A stretch of 64,000 bases of DNA, taken from the NCBI RefSeq assembly GCF_020880995.1, contig NZ_JAJISD010000009.1:1-64000 (forward strand), given 5' to 3'. Positions 26,391 through 36,959 of this stretch are shown piece after piece (positions within the stretch are counted from its first letter, which is position 1; each line of letters opens with the position of its first letter). The notes beneath the pieces were generated by a model. That model did not search any database, had not been told where the DNA came from, and saw nothing but the letters and a program-made list of their open reading frames with translations. Source of the DNA: Reyranella aquatilis. GTDB taxonomy: Bacteria > Pseudomonadota > Alphaproteobacteria > Reyranellales > Reyranellaceae. The translations under genes and the position numbers were made by a program.

Positions 26391-27773
26391 TCATGATCTA
26401 CGGCGGGAGCGAGGCTGCGAAGACCAGACGCCCGGCCACAGCAGCGACGTCAGCAGGACGACCAGCAGGCCACCACCCGCCGCCACGAAGGCGAAGCGGT
26501 AGCCGGCGAGGAAGCCGGCCATGTTCATGAAGCCCTGCGCGCCATGGGCCTGCAGCGCCGTCAGGACCGAGGCGCCGGCCACGATGCCGATGGTGCGGGT
26601 CAACAGAGAGAGGCTGCCCGCGACGCCGCGATCGCGTGGCGGCAGAGTCGCCGTCACGATGTCGGTATAGGCGACGGTGAGCAGGCCCTGGCCCACGCCC
26701 TCCAGCACCAGCAGCGCCGCCACGACGAGAACGGGCGTGTTGATCTCGGTAAAGCCCAGCGGAAGCAATCCCAGGCCGACGCAGGCAACGCCGGCGAACA
26801 CCGTCGGGCGCTGGCCGATGCGGGCCACCAGGAAAGCCGAGAGCGGTGCACCGGTCAGGCTGCCGCCATAGGCCATCGCCAGCACGATGCCGACGCCCAG
26901 CGGCGACAGTTTCAGCACGTTCACGAGGTAGTAGGGAGTGAGCAGCAGGATCGCGAAGCCCGCGAGGTTGGCCAGCGCGTTCAGGACGTTGGGGATCGTG
27001 AAGCGCGGATCGGCGAAGAGCGAGGGCCGAATGATCGGCTCGGGCACACTGTTGGCGCGGCGCACATAGGCAACTAGAAGGAAGACGGCCACGGCGGCCA
27101 ACGCCAAGGCCCAGAGACCGGCGACCTCTCTGCGCTGCGAGAAGACCAATGAGAGCAGCAGCGTGCTCATGCAGGCCGCCAGCAGCACCGCGCCGAGCGC
27201 ATCGAACGGGCGCGAGTCCGGTTTGGGCGACGGCAGCAGGCCCGAAAGCGCGAGCGTCGCGAGCGCGATGGGCACACGCACCCAGTAGACCGCGGGCCAG
27301 CCCCACAGTTCGACCAGGACGCCACCGAGAAACGGACCGACCGCGGCGGCGATGGCCATCGAGCTGGCGAACCCCGCCAGCGCCTTCGTGCGCTCGCTCT
27401 CGGGAAACAGCGAAGTCGCGAGCGCCGGCGTGCAGGACAGCGCCAGCGCCGTGCCGATCCCCTGCGCGCCGCGCGCCCACAGGAACAACCCCCAGTCCGG
27501 CGCCGCCGCGCAGGCCGCGCAGCCGAGGGCGGAGATCGCGAGACCGATGCGAAAGATCAACCGATGCCCGAACAAGTCGCCGAGCTTGCCGCAGACCAGC
27601 ATCAGCGAGCCGTAGACCAGCACGTAGCAGATCACGAGCCACTGCACGTCGCCCAGCGCCAGCTTGAAGTGCGCCGTGATCGCGGGCAGCGCCACGTTCA
27701 CCGCGATGTCGAGAGGCGCCAGCGACGCGCCCAGCCCGACGATGGCGAGGCCGAAACCAGGTCGGATCGTCAT
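26391..27773 (-). CDS. MFS transporter, DHA2-like (14 helices)
   Basis: A 460-residue membrane protein of the drug:H+ antiporter-2 type with about fourteen hydrophobic segments. CGKLGDLFGHR is the motif A loop between helices 2 and 3, and WVRVPIALATLALSG and ALPAITAHF resemble EmrB/QacA members. I used the ATG at 27773; a TTG at 27785 would add four residues. Export of toxic organics is the family role; the substrate is unknown. It sits about 70 bp after the dienelactone hydrolase gene on the same strand. Confidence 0.86.
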   Translation of the reverse strand: MTIRPGFGLAIVGLGASLAPLDIAVNVALPAITAHFKLALGDVQWLVICYVLVYGSLMLVCGKLGDLFGHRLIFRIGLAISALGCAACAAAPDWGLFLWARGAQGIGTALALSCTPALATSLFPESERTKALAGFASSMAIAAAVGPFLGGVLVELWGWPAVYWVRVPIALATLALSGLLPSPKPDSRPFDALGAVLLAACMSTLLLSLVFSQRREVAGLWALALAAVAVFLLVAYVRRANSVPEPIIRPSLFADPRFTIPNVLNALANLAGFAILLLTPYYLVNVLKLSPLGVGIVLAMAYGGSLTGAPLSAFLVARIGQRPTVFAGVACVGLGLLPLGFTEINTPVLVVAALLVLEGVGQGLLTVAYTDIVTATLPPRDRGVAGSLSLLTRTIGIVAGASVLTALQAHGAQGFMNMAGFLAGYRFAFVAAGGGLLVVLLTSLLWPGVWSSQPRSRRRS

Positions 27774-27842
27774 GGGAGCGCGCAACTCCAGTTGCGCTCA
27801 TGAGTCATGAGAAGAGCGCCACGAAGTGGCGCGCTCCGATGA

Positions 27843-28502
27843 TTACAGATGCTTCTTCAGGAATTCGAGCATCCGCTCCCACGCCGCGTTGGCCGACTTC
27901 ACGTCGTAGGCTTCGCTGCGCTCGTTGGAGAAAGCGTGCGCGGCGTCGTAGCGGAAGATTTCCGGGCTCTGGCCGGCGCCCTTCATCGTCTTCTCGAGCG
28001 CGTCGACGGCGGCCGGTGTGCACCAGTCGTCCTTGTTGGCGAAGTGACCCTGCAGCGGCACCGCGATCTTCGCGGGATCGGCCAGCTGGCCGGGCGGGAT
28101 GCCGTAGAAGGGCACGCCGCAGGAGATACCTTCGATACGCGCGCAGGCCGCGATGGTGAGCGCGCCGCCCATGCAGAAGCCCATCACGCCGACCTTGCCG
28201 CCCAGGCCGGCCAGATGCTTCACTGCACCGGCGATGTCCTGGTCGGAGGCGCCGACGAAGTCGAGACCGCTCATCATGTGGTTGGCCTCGTCCGGCTTCT
28301 GCGTCACGCGGCCCTTGTAGAGATCCGGCGCCAGCGCGTTGAAACCCTGCCGCGCGAAGCGATCGGCGACGCCGCAGATCTGGTCGTTGAGGCCCCACCA
28401 TTCCTGGATCACGACGATCCCCGGCTTGCCCTTGCCGGCCTCGGCCAGATAGCCCTTGCAGCTCGATCCGTCGGGACGCTTGAAGTCGATCAGACTGCCC
28501 AT
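27843..28502 (-). CDS. dienelactone hydrolase family protein
   Basis: A 219-residue alpha/beta hydrolase of the DLH type. The catalytic set is visible: Cys110 in GFCMGG, Asp158 or 159 in NKDDWC, and His189 in DAAHAF, with Glu34 in IQEWWG that activates the cysteine. Carboxymethylenebutenolidase opens dienelactones in chlorocatechol breakdown, but many homologues act on other esters. Without chlorocatechol genes nearby, the physiological substrate is open. Confidence 0.9.
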   Translation of the reverse strand: MGSLIDFKRPDGSSCKGYLAEAGKGKPGIVVIQEWWGLNDQICGVADRFARQGFNALAPDLYKGRVTQKPDEANHMMSGLDFVGASDQDIAGAVKHLAGLGGKVGVMGFCMGGALTIAACARIEGISCGVPFYGIPPGQLADPAKIAVPLQGHFANKDDWCTPAAVDALEKTMKGAGQSPEIFRYDAAHAFSNERSEAYDVKSANAAWERMLEFLKKHL

Positions 28503-28541
28503 GTTCCTGTTCTCCTTGCTCTGTCTCGAAACCTACACCGA

Positions 28542-28651
28542 CCTCACCCTGAGGAGCACACCGAAGGTGTGCGTCTCGAAGGGTGGGATGGAGTACCGTG
28601 CCTGCAGCCCATCCTTCGAGACGCGGGCTGCGCCCGCTCCTCAGGATGAGG
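28542..28651. repeat. REP-like palindromic repeat
   Basis: Core copy of the main repeat family between the acyl-CoA synthetase stop and the dienelactone hydrolase start, with CCTCACCCTGAGGAGC, GTCTCGAAGGGTGGG, CCCATCCTTCGAGAC and CTCCTCAGGATGAGG blocks. It would be transcribed inside a minus-strand unit if the two genes are co-transcribed. Confidence 0.75.
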
Positions 28652-28658
28652 TCGTTCG

Positions 28659-30179
28659 CTAAAGCAGCTTCCGCAGCTCCGTCTTGAGGATCTTGCCGTA
28701 GTTGTTCTTCGGGAGCGCCTCGATGAACTTGTAGTCCTTCGGGCGCTTGAAGCGGGCGATGTTGTCGAGGCAGAGCTTGTCGAGTTCGGCGGGCGGCAGG
28801 GCCTGCCCGCCGCGTGTCACGACGAAGGCCACGACCTCCTCGCCCCATTCGGGATGCGGCCGGCCGACCACCGAGCATTCGGCGACGCCGGCATGGAGGT
28901 TCAGCACGTCCTCGATCTCGCGCGGGTAGATGTTGGAGCCGCCGGAGATGATCATGTCCTTCGAACGGTCCTTCAGCGTCAGCAGCCCCTCCTCGTCGAA
29001 GGCGCCGACGTCGCCGGTCCACAGCCAGCCGTCGCGCAGCGAGCGCGCCGTGGCTTCCGGATTGTTCCAGTAGCCGGCCATGACGGGATCGCCCTTGGCG
29101 ATGATCTCGCCGACTTCGCCCACGGGAAGCGGCCGCCCCTCCTCGTCGACGATCCGGACTTCCATGCAGGAATCGGCGCGCCCGGCCGAGGCGAGACGCT
29201 GTTCCCACCGCGGATGGGTGCGGTCCCAGTGATACTCGCGGCTGAGATGGGTGATGGTCATGGGGCTCTCGCCCTGGCCGTAGAGCTGCATCAGCTTGTT
29301 GCCCAGGACGTCGAGCGCGCGCTTGAGGTCCGACACGTACATCGGCGCGCCGCCGTAGGTGATGAGCCGCAGTGCATCGGGCTTCAGGTCGGCGACGCTG
29401 CCGTGCTCGATCAGCCGCTTCACCATCGTCGGGGCCAGGAAGATCGAGCATTCGGGCCAGCGGTTCATCAGCTCGACCGTCTCGGGCACCTCGTACTTGC
29501 CGCTCTCCGGGAACACCTGCACCGAGCCGCGCGCCAGCATCGGGAAGTTCCACAGGCCCGAGCCGTGACTGATCGGAGCGGCATGCACGATCGAGCCGCC
29601 GGGCGGCGGCCGGTCGACATCGGCGAAGTAGTTGAGCGTCATCGCCAGCAGGTTGCGGTGCGTGAGCATGGCGCCCTTCGGACGTCCCGTCGTGCCCGAG
29701 GTGTAGAACAGCCAGGCGAGATCGGTGGGCTCCGCGTCGGCGATCGGGCTGGGGTCGCCCACCGCCATGAAGCCATAGGAGCGGGTCGTGACGTCGACGA
29801 TCTCCTTCAGCTCGGACGCCTCCTTCGCGGCCTCCGCAATCGTCTCGGCGAGGTCGGGCGTCACGAAGCAGAGCTTCGCGCCGGAATTCTCCAGGATGAA
29901 CGCGAATTCCCGGGCATGCAGCTTGGCGTTCATCGGCACGGCGCAGAGGCCGGCGTGCCAGATCGCGTACATGACCTCGATCGATTCCACGCAGTTGGAC
30001 ATGGCGAAGGCCACCCGGTCGCCGCGCGACAGGCCGAAGCGTCCCGTCAGGTGCGTGCTCATCACCGAGACCTTGCGCCACAGTTCGCGATAGGTGAGGT
30101 GCGGTGACGTCCCGCGCGCCAGCGCGGGCAGGTCGCGGAACTCCTGCGCGGAGCCCAGCAGCAGATGGGCGATGTTCAT
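28659..30179 (-). CDS. AMP-dependent acyl-CoA synthetase/ligase
   Basis: A 506-residue adenylating enzyme. FYTSGTTGRPKGAMLTH is the ATP-binding P-loop motif, LYGQGESP the A5 region, LWTGDVGAFDEEG the A7 region, and NNYGKILKTELRKL carries the C-terminal catalytic lysine. It activates a carboxylate to acyl-AMP and then to acyl-CoA. The carboxylate is not specified by the sequence. Divergent from the FAD oxidoreductase gene by 63 bp. Confidence 0.92.
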   Translation of the reverse strand: MNIAHLLLGSAQEFRDLPALARGTSPHLTYRELWRKVSVMSTHLTGRFGLSRGDRVAFAMSNCVESIEVMYAIWHAGLCAVPMNAKLHAREFAFILENSGAKLCFVTPDLAETIAEAAKEASELKEIVDVTTRSYGFMAVGDPSPIADAEPTDLAWLFYTSGTTGRPKGAMLTHRNLLAMTLNYFADVDRPPPGGSIVHAAPISHGSGLWNFPMLARGSVQVFPESGKYEVPETVELMNRWPECSIFLAPTMVKRLIEHGSVADLKPDALRLITYGGAPMYVSDLKRALDVLGNKLMQLYGQGESPMTITHLSREYHWDRTHPRWEQRLASAGRADSCMEVRIVDEEGRPLPVGEVGEIIAKGDPVMAGYWNNPEATARSLRDGWLWTGDVGAFDEEGLLTLKDRSKDMIISGGSNIYPREIEDVLNLHAGVAECSVVGRPHPEWGEEVVAFVVTRGGQALPPAELDKLCLDNIARFKRPKDYKFIEALPKNNYGKILKTELRKLL

Positions 30180-30242
30180 TGAATTCGTTTCCTCGCCCGC
30201 CGACTATTGCAGGCACGGCATCGACCTTGCAATGTGCCGCCC

Positions 30243-31379
30243 ATGCAGGATTTCGATTTCGCCATCGTCGGCGCCGGCATCGCCGGGGTCTCCGCCGCCT
30301 ATCACCTCGCGCCCCATGCGAAAGTGATCATCCTCGAGCGCGAGAACGTGCCGGCCTATCACACGACCGGCCGCTCCGCCGCGCTGCACTCCGAGACCTA
30401 CGGCAGCGCCCAGATCCGCGCGATCACGGTGGCCTCGGGCCGATTCTACCGCAATCCGCCGGCCGGCTTCTCCGACCACCCCCTGCTGACGCCGCGCGGC
30501 GCGCTGATCGCGGGCCAGGCCGGCCAGGAGGCCGCCGTGAAGGCCGCCGCCGCCGACTATGCCCGGCTGGTGCCCTCGGTGCGCTGGCTCGAGCCGGCCG
30601 AGGTGCTGCGCCGCCTTCCCATCCTCAAGCCCGAGGCAGCCGGCGGTGGCGCGGTGTTCGAGCCCGAGGCCGACGACATGGACGTGGCCGCCATCCATGG
30701 CGGCTTCCTGAAGGGCGCGCGGGCCGCCGGCACCTTGCTGCGCCTCAACGCCGAGGTGCTGGGCCTGGAGCGCCGCGAGGGAATGTGGAACGTGACCCTG
30801 CGCGACGGCGAGACCGTGCGCGCGGCCAATGTCATCGACGCAGCAGGCGCCTGGGCCGACGTGCTGGGCGGCCTCGCCGGCTGCGTGCCCATCGGACTGG
30901 TACCGAAGCGGCGCACCGCCTTCACCTTCGACGCGCCACCGGGACTCGATCTCGGGCCGCTGCCGATGATGATCGACTTCGACGAGAGCTTCTATTTCAA
31001 GCCCGAGGTCGGCCAGTTCCTGGGCTCGCTGGCCGACGAGACGCCCTCGCCGCCTTGCGACGCGCAGCCCGAGGAGATCGACGTCGCCACCGCCGTCGAA
31101 CGCATCGAGACGGCGAGCACGCTCGAGATCCGCCGCATCAAGAACAAGTGGGCCGGCCTGCGCTCCTTCGTCCACGACAAGAACCTGGTCGCCGGCTACG
31201 ACCCCAAGATCGAGGGCTTCTTCTGGCTGGCCGGCCAGGGCGGCTACGGCATCCAGACCGGCTACGCCGCCGGCCAGCTCGCCGCCGCGCTGGCACGGGG
31301 CAAGCCCCTCCCCGCCGAGGTTGCCGACCTGGGCGTCACCGAAGAGTCGCTGTCTCCTGCGCGCTTCGCGGTGGAGTGA
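30243..31379 (+). CDS. FAD-dependent amino acid oxidase/dehydrogenase (DAO family)
   Basis: A 378-residue flavoprotein. The N-terminal dinucleotide fold IVGAGIAGVSAAYHL has GxGxxG at residues 10-15, followed by ILERENVPAYHTTGRSAAL. C-terminal GYDPKIEGFFWLAGQGGYGIQT is the DAO-type FAD/substrate closing motif. The closest type by eye is D-arginine dehydrogenase-like. It would oxidise a D-amino acid or N-methyl amino acid, passing electrons to oxygen or quinone. Start ATG at 30243. Confidence 0.87.
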   Translation: MQDFDFAIVGAGIAGVSAAYHLAPHAKVIILERENVPAYHTTGRSAALHSETYGSAQIRAITVASGRFYRNPPAGFSDHPLLTPRGALIAGQAGQEAAVKAAAADYARLVPSVRWLEPAEVLRRLPILKPEAAGGGAVFEPEADDMDVAAIHGGFLKGARAAGTLLRLNAEVLGLERREGMWNVTLRDGETVRAANVIDAAGAWADVLGGLAGCVPIGLVPKRRTAFTFDAPPGLDLGPLPMMIDFDESFYFKPEVGQFLGSLADETPSPPCDAQPEEIDVATAVERIETASTLEIRRIKNKWAGLRSFVHDKNLVAGYDPKIEGFFWLAGQGGYGIQTGYAAGQLAAALARGKPLPAEVADLGVTEESLSPARFAVE

Positions 31380-31387
31380 TTCATGTT

Positions 31388-31478
31388 CCTCTCCCCCGCT
31401 AGGGGGAGAGGCCAGGTGAGGGGTTTGCAGGCGGTGCGTCCCCCCTCACCCATCCTCTCCCCCTGGCGGGGGAGAGGT
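31388..31478. repeat. dispersed palindromic repeat, second family
   Basis: Two nested hairpins: TTCCTCTCCCCCGCTAGGGGGAGAGG and CCTCTCCCCCTGGCGGGGGAGAGG, separated by a GGTGAGGGG / CCCCTCACC pair. Same family as 3459-3558. It lies between the FAD oxidoreductase stop and the tRNA-Leu promoter. Confidence 0.7.
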
Positions 31479-31497
31479 GAATGAGACACCTCGTGGG

Positions 31498-31526
31498 ATG
31501 ACACGGGAATCGACCCTGACTATGGT
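31498..31526 (+). promoter_or_regulatory. probable tRNA-Leu promoter
   Basis: ATGACA at 31498-31503, a 17-bp spacer and TATGGT at 31521-31526, placing the transcript start about 6 nt before the mature tRNA 5' end at 31539. Confidence 0.5.
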
Positions 31527-31538
31527 CGCCCCCGCGGG

Positions 31539-31627
31539 GCCCCCGTGGCGGAATTGGTAGACGCCAGCGACTTAAAATCGCTTGATCCGAAAGGATCGTG
31601 CCGGTTCGAGTCCGGCCGGGGGCACCA
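31539..31627 (+). tRNA. tRNA-Leu (anticodon UAA)
   Basis: An 89-nt class II tRNA with encoded CCA. The acceptor arms GCCCCCG and CGGGGGC pair fully. The D arm contains GGTAGACGC. The anticodon arm AGCGA-CTTAAAA-TCGCT carries TAA. A long variable arm (TGATCCGAAAGGATCG) marks a leucine tRNA, and the T arm is GCCGGTTCGAGTCCGGC. It reads UUA/UUG. DNA of different base composition begins a few hundred bases downstream. Confidence 0.97.
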
Positions 31628-31637
31628 ACAGCGCCAC

Positions 31638-31919
31638 CTACGAATTTGCCTTTGAGCTTTCCCGCAGGCCTGCCAGACGGGCGGCATCGCGGCTGGAGGC
31701 GAAGGCCGCGATCCGGATCGATTCGGCCATGATCGCCGCCTTCTTCTTGCCGTTCGAGTGGAAGGCGTTCTTCAGGTAGGTCAGTTGATCGTCCAGCTGC
31801 TTGCCCTTGACCGGGTCGCCCGCGGCAACGGTCGCAATCACGATCTTCATGATCTGGAAGAGAGCTTCCTCGTTCTCGGTGAGGATCGCACTCGCGGCCT
31901 TCTTGCTGTCCTCTGACAT
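31638..31919 (-). CDS. conserved small hypothetical protein
   Basis: A 93-residue protein starting MSEDSKKAASAILTENEEALF; a GAGGC site precedes the ATG at 31919. It is predicted largely helical, charged and soluble, with no signal peptide or cysteine. I do not recognise the family. Composition matches the host genome, and the stop codon lies 10 bp beyond the end of the tRNA-Leu gene, on the other strand. Confidence 0.65.
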   Translation of the reverse strand: MSEDSKKAASAILTENEEALFQIMKIVIATVAAGDPVKGKQLDDQLTYLKNAFHSNGKKKAAIMAESIRIAAFASSRDAARLAGLRESSKANS

Positions 31920-32123
31920 GGGAGCCTCGCCTGTTGGGGCCAGACTTCTAGCTGGTGTCCCCATCCTGCGAAAGGATCAGCACAGATCAATACCGGGGGC
32001 GCGCCAGAGCAGGCGCACCGATCTGTATTGGCGCCGAAGCCACAATGGTGTCCGCGAAGGAGGTCTAGTCCGAACTCTCCTCATTCTCTGGGATGTATAC
32101 GCGTTATGTTATGCTCCCATACG

Positions 32124-32152
32124 TTGTCGATGATTGCTCGCTGTGCTAGCCT
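32124..32152 (+). promoter_or_regulatory. possible promoter of the lipoprotein gene
   Basis: TTGTCG at 32124-32129, a 17-bp spacer and TAGCCT at 32147-32152, about 30 nt before the ATG at 32183. The match is modest, but the region is noticeably AT-richer than flanking DNA. Confidence 0.35.
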
Positions 32153-32182
32153 CTGAACTTAGAATACGGTTCGGGGGCACTC

Positions 32183-33565
32183 ATGGCATTGCGGATTGGG
32201 TCGGTGGCTGCATTGGCGGCCGCCGTTGTTGCCAGCGCTTGCAGCGAGTCGATGAACGTGCGTGAGAAATGGGGCGTCAGTCTTGCACACTGGGGCCTCA
32301 GGCCATTGTATCCTATGCGCGAAAACGTCTATCTGGGTGATGTATACCTCTTCATGGAAAATCCATGTCGCGGTTCAAACATCGCCCGCATGCCTCAAAG
32401 CATTCTGCTCGGTGCTCTCCCGGAGCGCGATATTCAGCTGGCCTTCGAACAATTCTACGGCTCGCGGCCGCACTATCCACGTAGTGCCGCAACCAGCGGT
32501 TCCTCGACACCTTCTCCTGCAAAGACGGCGAGTGGCGAGAGCAAGGTCTCCGTCAGCATAAGTGGCCCAGGCTCAGTGACAGCCACGAGTGGGGCGACAC
32601 CAAGTAGTTCAACATCTTCGAGCTCCGCATCAGGCGACAAAGGAAGAGACTCTCCATCATCAGACGAGAAGAATCCCATCTTTACTCCCGGCACTCCGCG
32701 TTTCACACGATTGCCAATGGCGTCCCTTCCCGACATCAAGCTCTATGACTATGTGGGCGGCACTGCAGGTGGTCTTTTTGGCCCCTTGTCGCTCGCTTTC
32801 GCAGGCGATAAATCGCGAGTGGTCAAAGTATCGGCGCAGCAAGTGGAAATGACCGAGTTGCCAGCGGGCGTTTTCTTGGCAATGGTCGATCGATACAAGG
32901 CAAGTGATACCTACCAAGAGATTCTACGGAATCTACCACGGCTTGCCTACAATCTGGAACTCGAGTTGCGTTCAGAACCCAACTGCCGTCCCAGAGATGA
33001 GCGCCCTCAAGCCTTCATTACATTCGTCAACAGCGTCTACTATACGCGCAATCTCTCATTCGAGTTTGGCGAGGATAGTTCATTCGCCGCCAAGCTCGCA
33101 GCAACTCTTCCGGCGACTTTGGCTTCTACGCCCGCGACCAGTCCATTCAGTCCGCCCAATTTGCCTGCTAGCGCTGCAAGCACCAATCCTGCTCAGGTGT
33201 CTTCCCAAGGTCTATTGTCGAGCCTAGGCACGATGTCGGGTGGACCAGGTGGGGGCTTTTCATTCGGAATAGGAACCAGCGGCAACCTTGCCCTCAACCA
33301 GACCTTCGCCCGCCCCATGGCCTTTGCTACGCATCACTCGATATTCGAACCGGTTTCGACGTCTGGCTCTCAGGTTGTCAGTCAGCCGACTGTACCGGAC
33401 AGCCCAATTCCGACTATCGCTCCACCTGAGCAGCCCGCTATCCAGAGGCCTCCAGAGAGACTTAATCCACCTTCTTCCCCTGGGACCGTAGTGACACCTA
33501 AGCCCACACCAGTGCCTTATCCAGACCGGTCAAATCCCTTGAGCGTAGATATTCCCAAGATGTAG
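32183..33565 (+). CDS. large Ser/Thr/Pro-rich lipoprotein of unknown function
   Basis: A 460-residue protein with a lipoprotein signal: hydrophobic stretch, then AVVASAC with Cys20 as the lipidation site. No known domain is recognised. After a globular N-terminal part there is a Ser/Thr-rich low-complexity run (about residues 95-160), a second ordered stretch (about 175-310), a Ser/Ala/Pro region and a Pro-rich tail (about 395-450) ending LSVDIPKM. Base and codon use contain far more A/T than neighbouring genes, suggesting acquisition by transfer next to tRNA-Leu. The frame is intact. Surface exposure is inferred. Confidence 0.7.
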   Translation: MALRIGSVAALAAAVVASACSESMNVREKWGVSLAHWGLRPLYPMRENVYLGDVYLFMENPCRGSNIARMPQSILLGALPERDIQLAFEQFYGSRPHYPRSAATSGSSTPSPAKTASGESKVSVSISGPGSVTATSGATPSSSTSSSSASGDKGRDSPSSDEKNPIFTPGTPRFTRLPMASLPDIKLYDYVGGTAGGLFGPLSLAFAGDKSRVVKVSAQQVEMTELPAGVFLAMVDRYKASDTYQEILRNLPRLAYNLELELRSEPNCRPRDERPQAFITFVNSVYYTRNLSFEFGEDSSFAAKLAATLPATLASTPATSPFSPPNLPASAASTNPAQVSSQGLLSSLGTMSGGPGGGFSFGIGTSGNLALNQTFARPMAFATHHSIFEPVSTSGSQVVSQPTVPDSPIPTIAPPEQPAIQRPPERLNPPSSPGTVVTPKPTPVPYPDRSNPLSVDIPKM

Positions 33566-34014
33566 CGGCGAAGCCAACCGCGTGTTTATCGGCAGAAGAG
33601 ACACTGTGCCGTACTAAGCAGCGGTCGGCCGATGCGGGCACTATTCCAAAGTGTCGCCGTCTGGCATGCACCCCTGGCTACCTCGGCTCTTGCTTCCAAC
33701 AATCGAGTTCAATCTCGTACCCGCTTCAAAAGCTTCATTCATTCCATACTAAGCCGGCATCAGCGGTTGATATCCATGGTTTCCTACCGGCAAGGGCTTG
33801 CTCAGGATACCCTTACCGCCCTGCCGCTTCAGGTGAACCTCAGGACGCGCCAAAAATCTTGGTACAATGTTTCGGCGCAGCACGCTCGGCGATCTTCGCT
33901 TTACTCAACCGAAACGGCCAAACTCATGAAGGCAAATCACCATCCGCTCGTGAGCGTTCCCCTCGCGGCGCCGATCAACGCCGGGGGGGCAACCGGAGTA
34001 GCGTTCCGCCGGCG
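33566..34014. other. gene-poor segment of atypical composition
   Basis: About 450 bp of moderately AT-rich sequence continuing the composition of the preceding lipoprotein gene. A 131-codon open frame at 33632-34027 has no recognisable domain, no good ribosome site and runs into the ABC ATPase end, so I do not call it. No tRNA fragment, terminator or transposase remnant is evident. It may be decayed DNA of a small insertion. Confidence 0.5.
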
Positions 34015-35027
34015 CTATTCTCTGTAGTGACAGGCGGCCCAATGGCCGGGGCGCTTCTCTTCGAGCAACGGCGCGCGCTGCGAGCAGTCGGGGCGGGCGA
34101 TCGGGCAGCGGGTGTGGAAGTGGCAGCCCGAGGGCGGACGGATCGGGTTGGGCACGTCGCCTTCCAGCATGATGCGCTTGCGCTTGATCGTCGGATCGGG
34201 GATCGGCACGGCCGAGAGCAGCGCTTCCGAATAGGGATGGATCGGGGTGTCGTAGAGTTCCGCCGCGGGCGCGATTTCCACGACGCGGCCGAGATACATC
34301 ACCGCGATGCGCGTCGAGATGTGCTCCACCACGCTGAGGTCGTGCGCGATGAAGAGATAGGTGAGGCCGAACTGCTCCTGCAGATCCTCCAGCAGGTTGA
34401 TCACCTGCGCCTGGATCGACACGTCGAGCGCCGACACCGGCTCGTCGCAGATCAGCAGCTTGGGCTCGACCGCGAGGGCGCGGGCGATGCCGATGCGCTG
34501 GCGCTGGCCGCCGGAGAATTCGTGCGGGAAGCGGCGCATGTGGTCGGGCCGCAGCCCCACGGTCTCGAGGAGCTGCACGACGCGGTCTTCCATTTCCTGG
34601 CGGGATTTCACCAGCTTATGGATGATCAACGCCTCGCCGATGATGGCACCGATCGTGAGCCGCGGATTCAGCGACGCATAGGGGTCCTGGAAGATGATCT
34701 GCATGTCGCGCCGCATCGCCTGCAGCGCGTTGTGGTCCATCTTCATGACGTCGGCGCCCTGGAACCAGATCTCGCCGGAGCTGGGCTCGATCAGGCGCAG
34801 GATGCAGCGGCCGGTGGTCGACTTGCCGCAACCGGATTCGCCCACGACGCCCAGTGTCTCGCCCGCCGCGATATCGAAGCTGACGCCGTCGACGGCGTGC
34901 ACCTTGTCGACCACGCGCGAAAGGATGCCGCCGCGGACGGCGAAGTGCTTGCGCAGGTCGCGGACCGAGAGGAGCGGCTTGGCGTCGGCGCGCGCCGGGG
35001 CGGCCGCGGGAGAAGCAACGGGGGCGC

Positions 35028-35031
<4 letters not shown>
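34015..35031 (-). CDS. oligopeptide/dipeptide ABC transporter ATPase (DppF/OppF type)
   Basis: A 338-residue ATPase starting at GTG 35031, which overlaps the upstream ATPase stop (GTGA). After an Ala/Pro-rich leader it has Walker [10 protein letters not shown], signature [16 protein letters not shown], Walker [13 protein letters not shown] and the oligopeptide-transporter C-terminal domain with the [14 protein letters not shown] cluster. It powers peptide-type import with the partner ATPase. Last gene of a five-gene operon. Confidence 0.93.
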
Positions 35032-35999
<968 letters not shown>

Positions 36000-36011
36000 G
36001 CTACACCAGTC

Positions 36012-36959
36012 CTAGAGAACGCGTCGCGGATCGAGCGCGTCGCGCAGTCCGTCGCCGATGAAGTTGATGGCCAGCACCGTGATGAAGATCAGCGAGCCGG
36101 GGAACAGCGCCCAGTGCGGCGCGATGTCGAGATAATCCTTGGCGTCGCGCAGCACGCTGCCCCAGGTCGGCACGTCCGACGGGAAGCCGAGACCGAGGAA
36201 CGACAGGGTCGACTCCGCGATGATCGCCGCGGCGACGTCGATGGTCGCGACCACGATCACCGGCCCCAGCGCATTGGGCAGGATGTGCTGCATCACCTGG
36301 CGCAGCCGCGAGGCACCCAGCGCGCGGGCCGCCTCGACGAATTCCTTTTCGCGCAAGGAGAGGAACTGCGCACGCACCAGGCGGGCCGCCGACATCCAGC
36401 GCGTGCCGCCGATGACGGCCACGATAAGCACGAAAGCGCCGCCCTCGACGCCCATCACGCCCTTCACCGGCTCGCGGAACAGGTAGATGACCAGCAGCAG
36501 CAGCGGCAGCTGGGGCAGCGACAGGAAGAGGTCGGTGACCCACATCAGCGCCGCGTCGACGCGTCCGCTCGACATGCCGGCGACGGCGCCGACCAGCACG
36601 CCGAAGAATATGGCCACGACCATCGCCGCGAAACCGACCGCGATCGAGATGCGGCCGCCGTAGATCAGCCGCGACAGGAGGTCCTGCCCCAGGTCGTCGG
36701 TGCCCAGCGGATGGGCCCAGGACGGCCCCTGCAGCTTGGCGGCGAAGTCGATCTCGTTGATCGGTACCCGCCAGATGAGCGGCCCGGCCAGGACGCCGAA
36801 CAGGATCAGGCCCAGGGCGAAAGCCGAGAACAGCGCCATCCTGTGCCGCCTGAAGCGGCGCCACGCCTCCTGCCACGGCGAGAAGCTCTGCGCCTTGCGC
36901 GCGGCCGGGCCGCCGGCGGGAGCGCTAGCGGAAAGCGATGCGGGGGTCGAGCCAGCCAT
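36012..36959 (-). CDS. peptide ABC transporter permease (DppC/OppC type)
   Basis: A 315-residue permease with an Ala/Pro/Ser-rich N-terminus, a first helix (about residues 44-66), a periplasmic loop with [23 protein letters not shown] (split here by the OppC_N domain boundary) and five further helices. The EAA motif is [20 protein letters not shown]. The ATG at 36959 lies 35 nt inside the end of the DppB-type gene, so the two permeases are translationally coupled. Confidence 0.92.
   Translation of the reverse strand: MAGSTPASLSASAPAGGPAARKAQSFSPWQEAWRRFRRHRMALFSAFALGLILFGVLAGPLIWRVPINEIDFAAKLQGPSWAHPLGTDDLGQDLLSRLIYGGRISIAVGFAAMVVAIFFGVLVGAVAGMSSGRVDAALMWVTDLFLSLPQLPLLLLVIYLFREPVKGVMGVEGGAFVLIVAVIGGTRWMSAARLVRAQFLSLREKEFVEAARALGASRLRQVMQHILPNALGPVIVVATIDVAAAIIAESTLSFLGLGFPSDVPTWGSVLRDAKDYLDIAPHWALFPGSLIFITVLAINFIGDGLRDALDPRRVL

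Noticed and set aside
27805-30216. About 800-codon minus-strand frame spanning the acyl-CoA synthetase and dienelactone hydrolase genes
   Set aside because: Out of frame with both real genes and crosses a REP repeat; translation is low-complexity Arg/Ala/Gly.
33975-33995. Possible second attachment site resembling the tRNA-Leu 3' end (GCCGGGGG...GCA)
   Set aside because: The similarity is only a G-run with a few flanking bases; no contiguous match to the tRNA T arm and no integrase gene.
33632-34027. 131-codon open frame in the gene-poor segment after the lipoprotein
   Set aside because: No ribosome site, no recognisable pattern, and it overlaps the end of the ABC ATPase gene.
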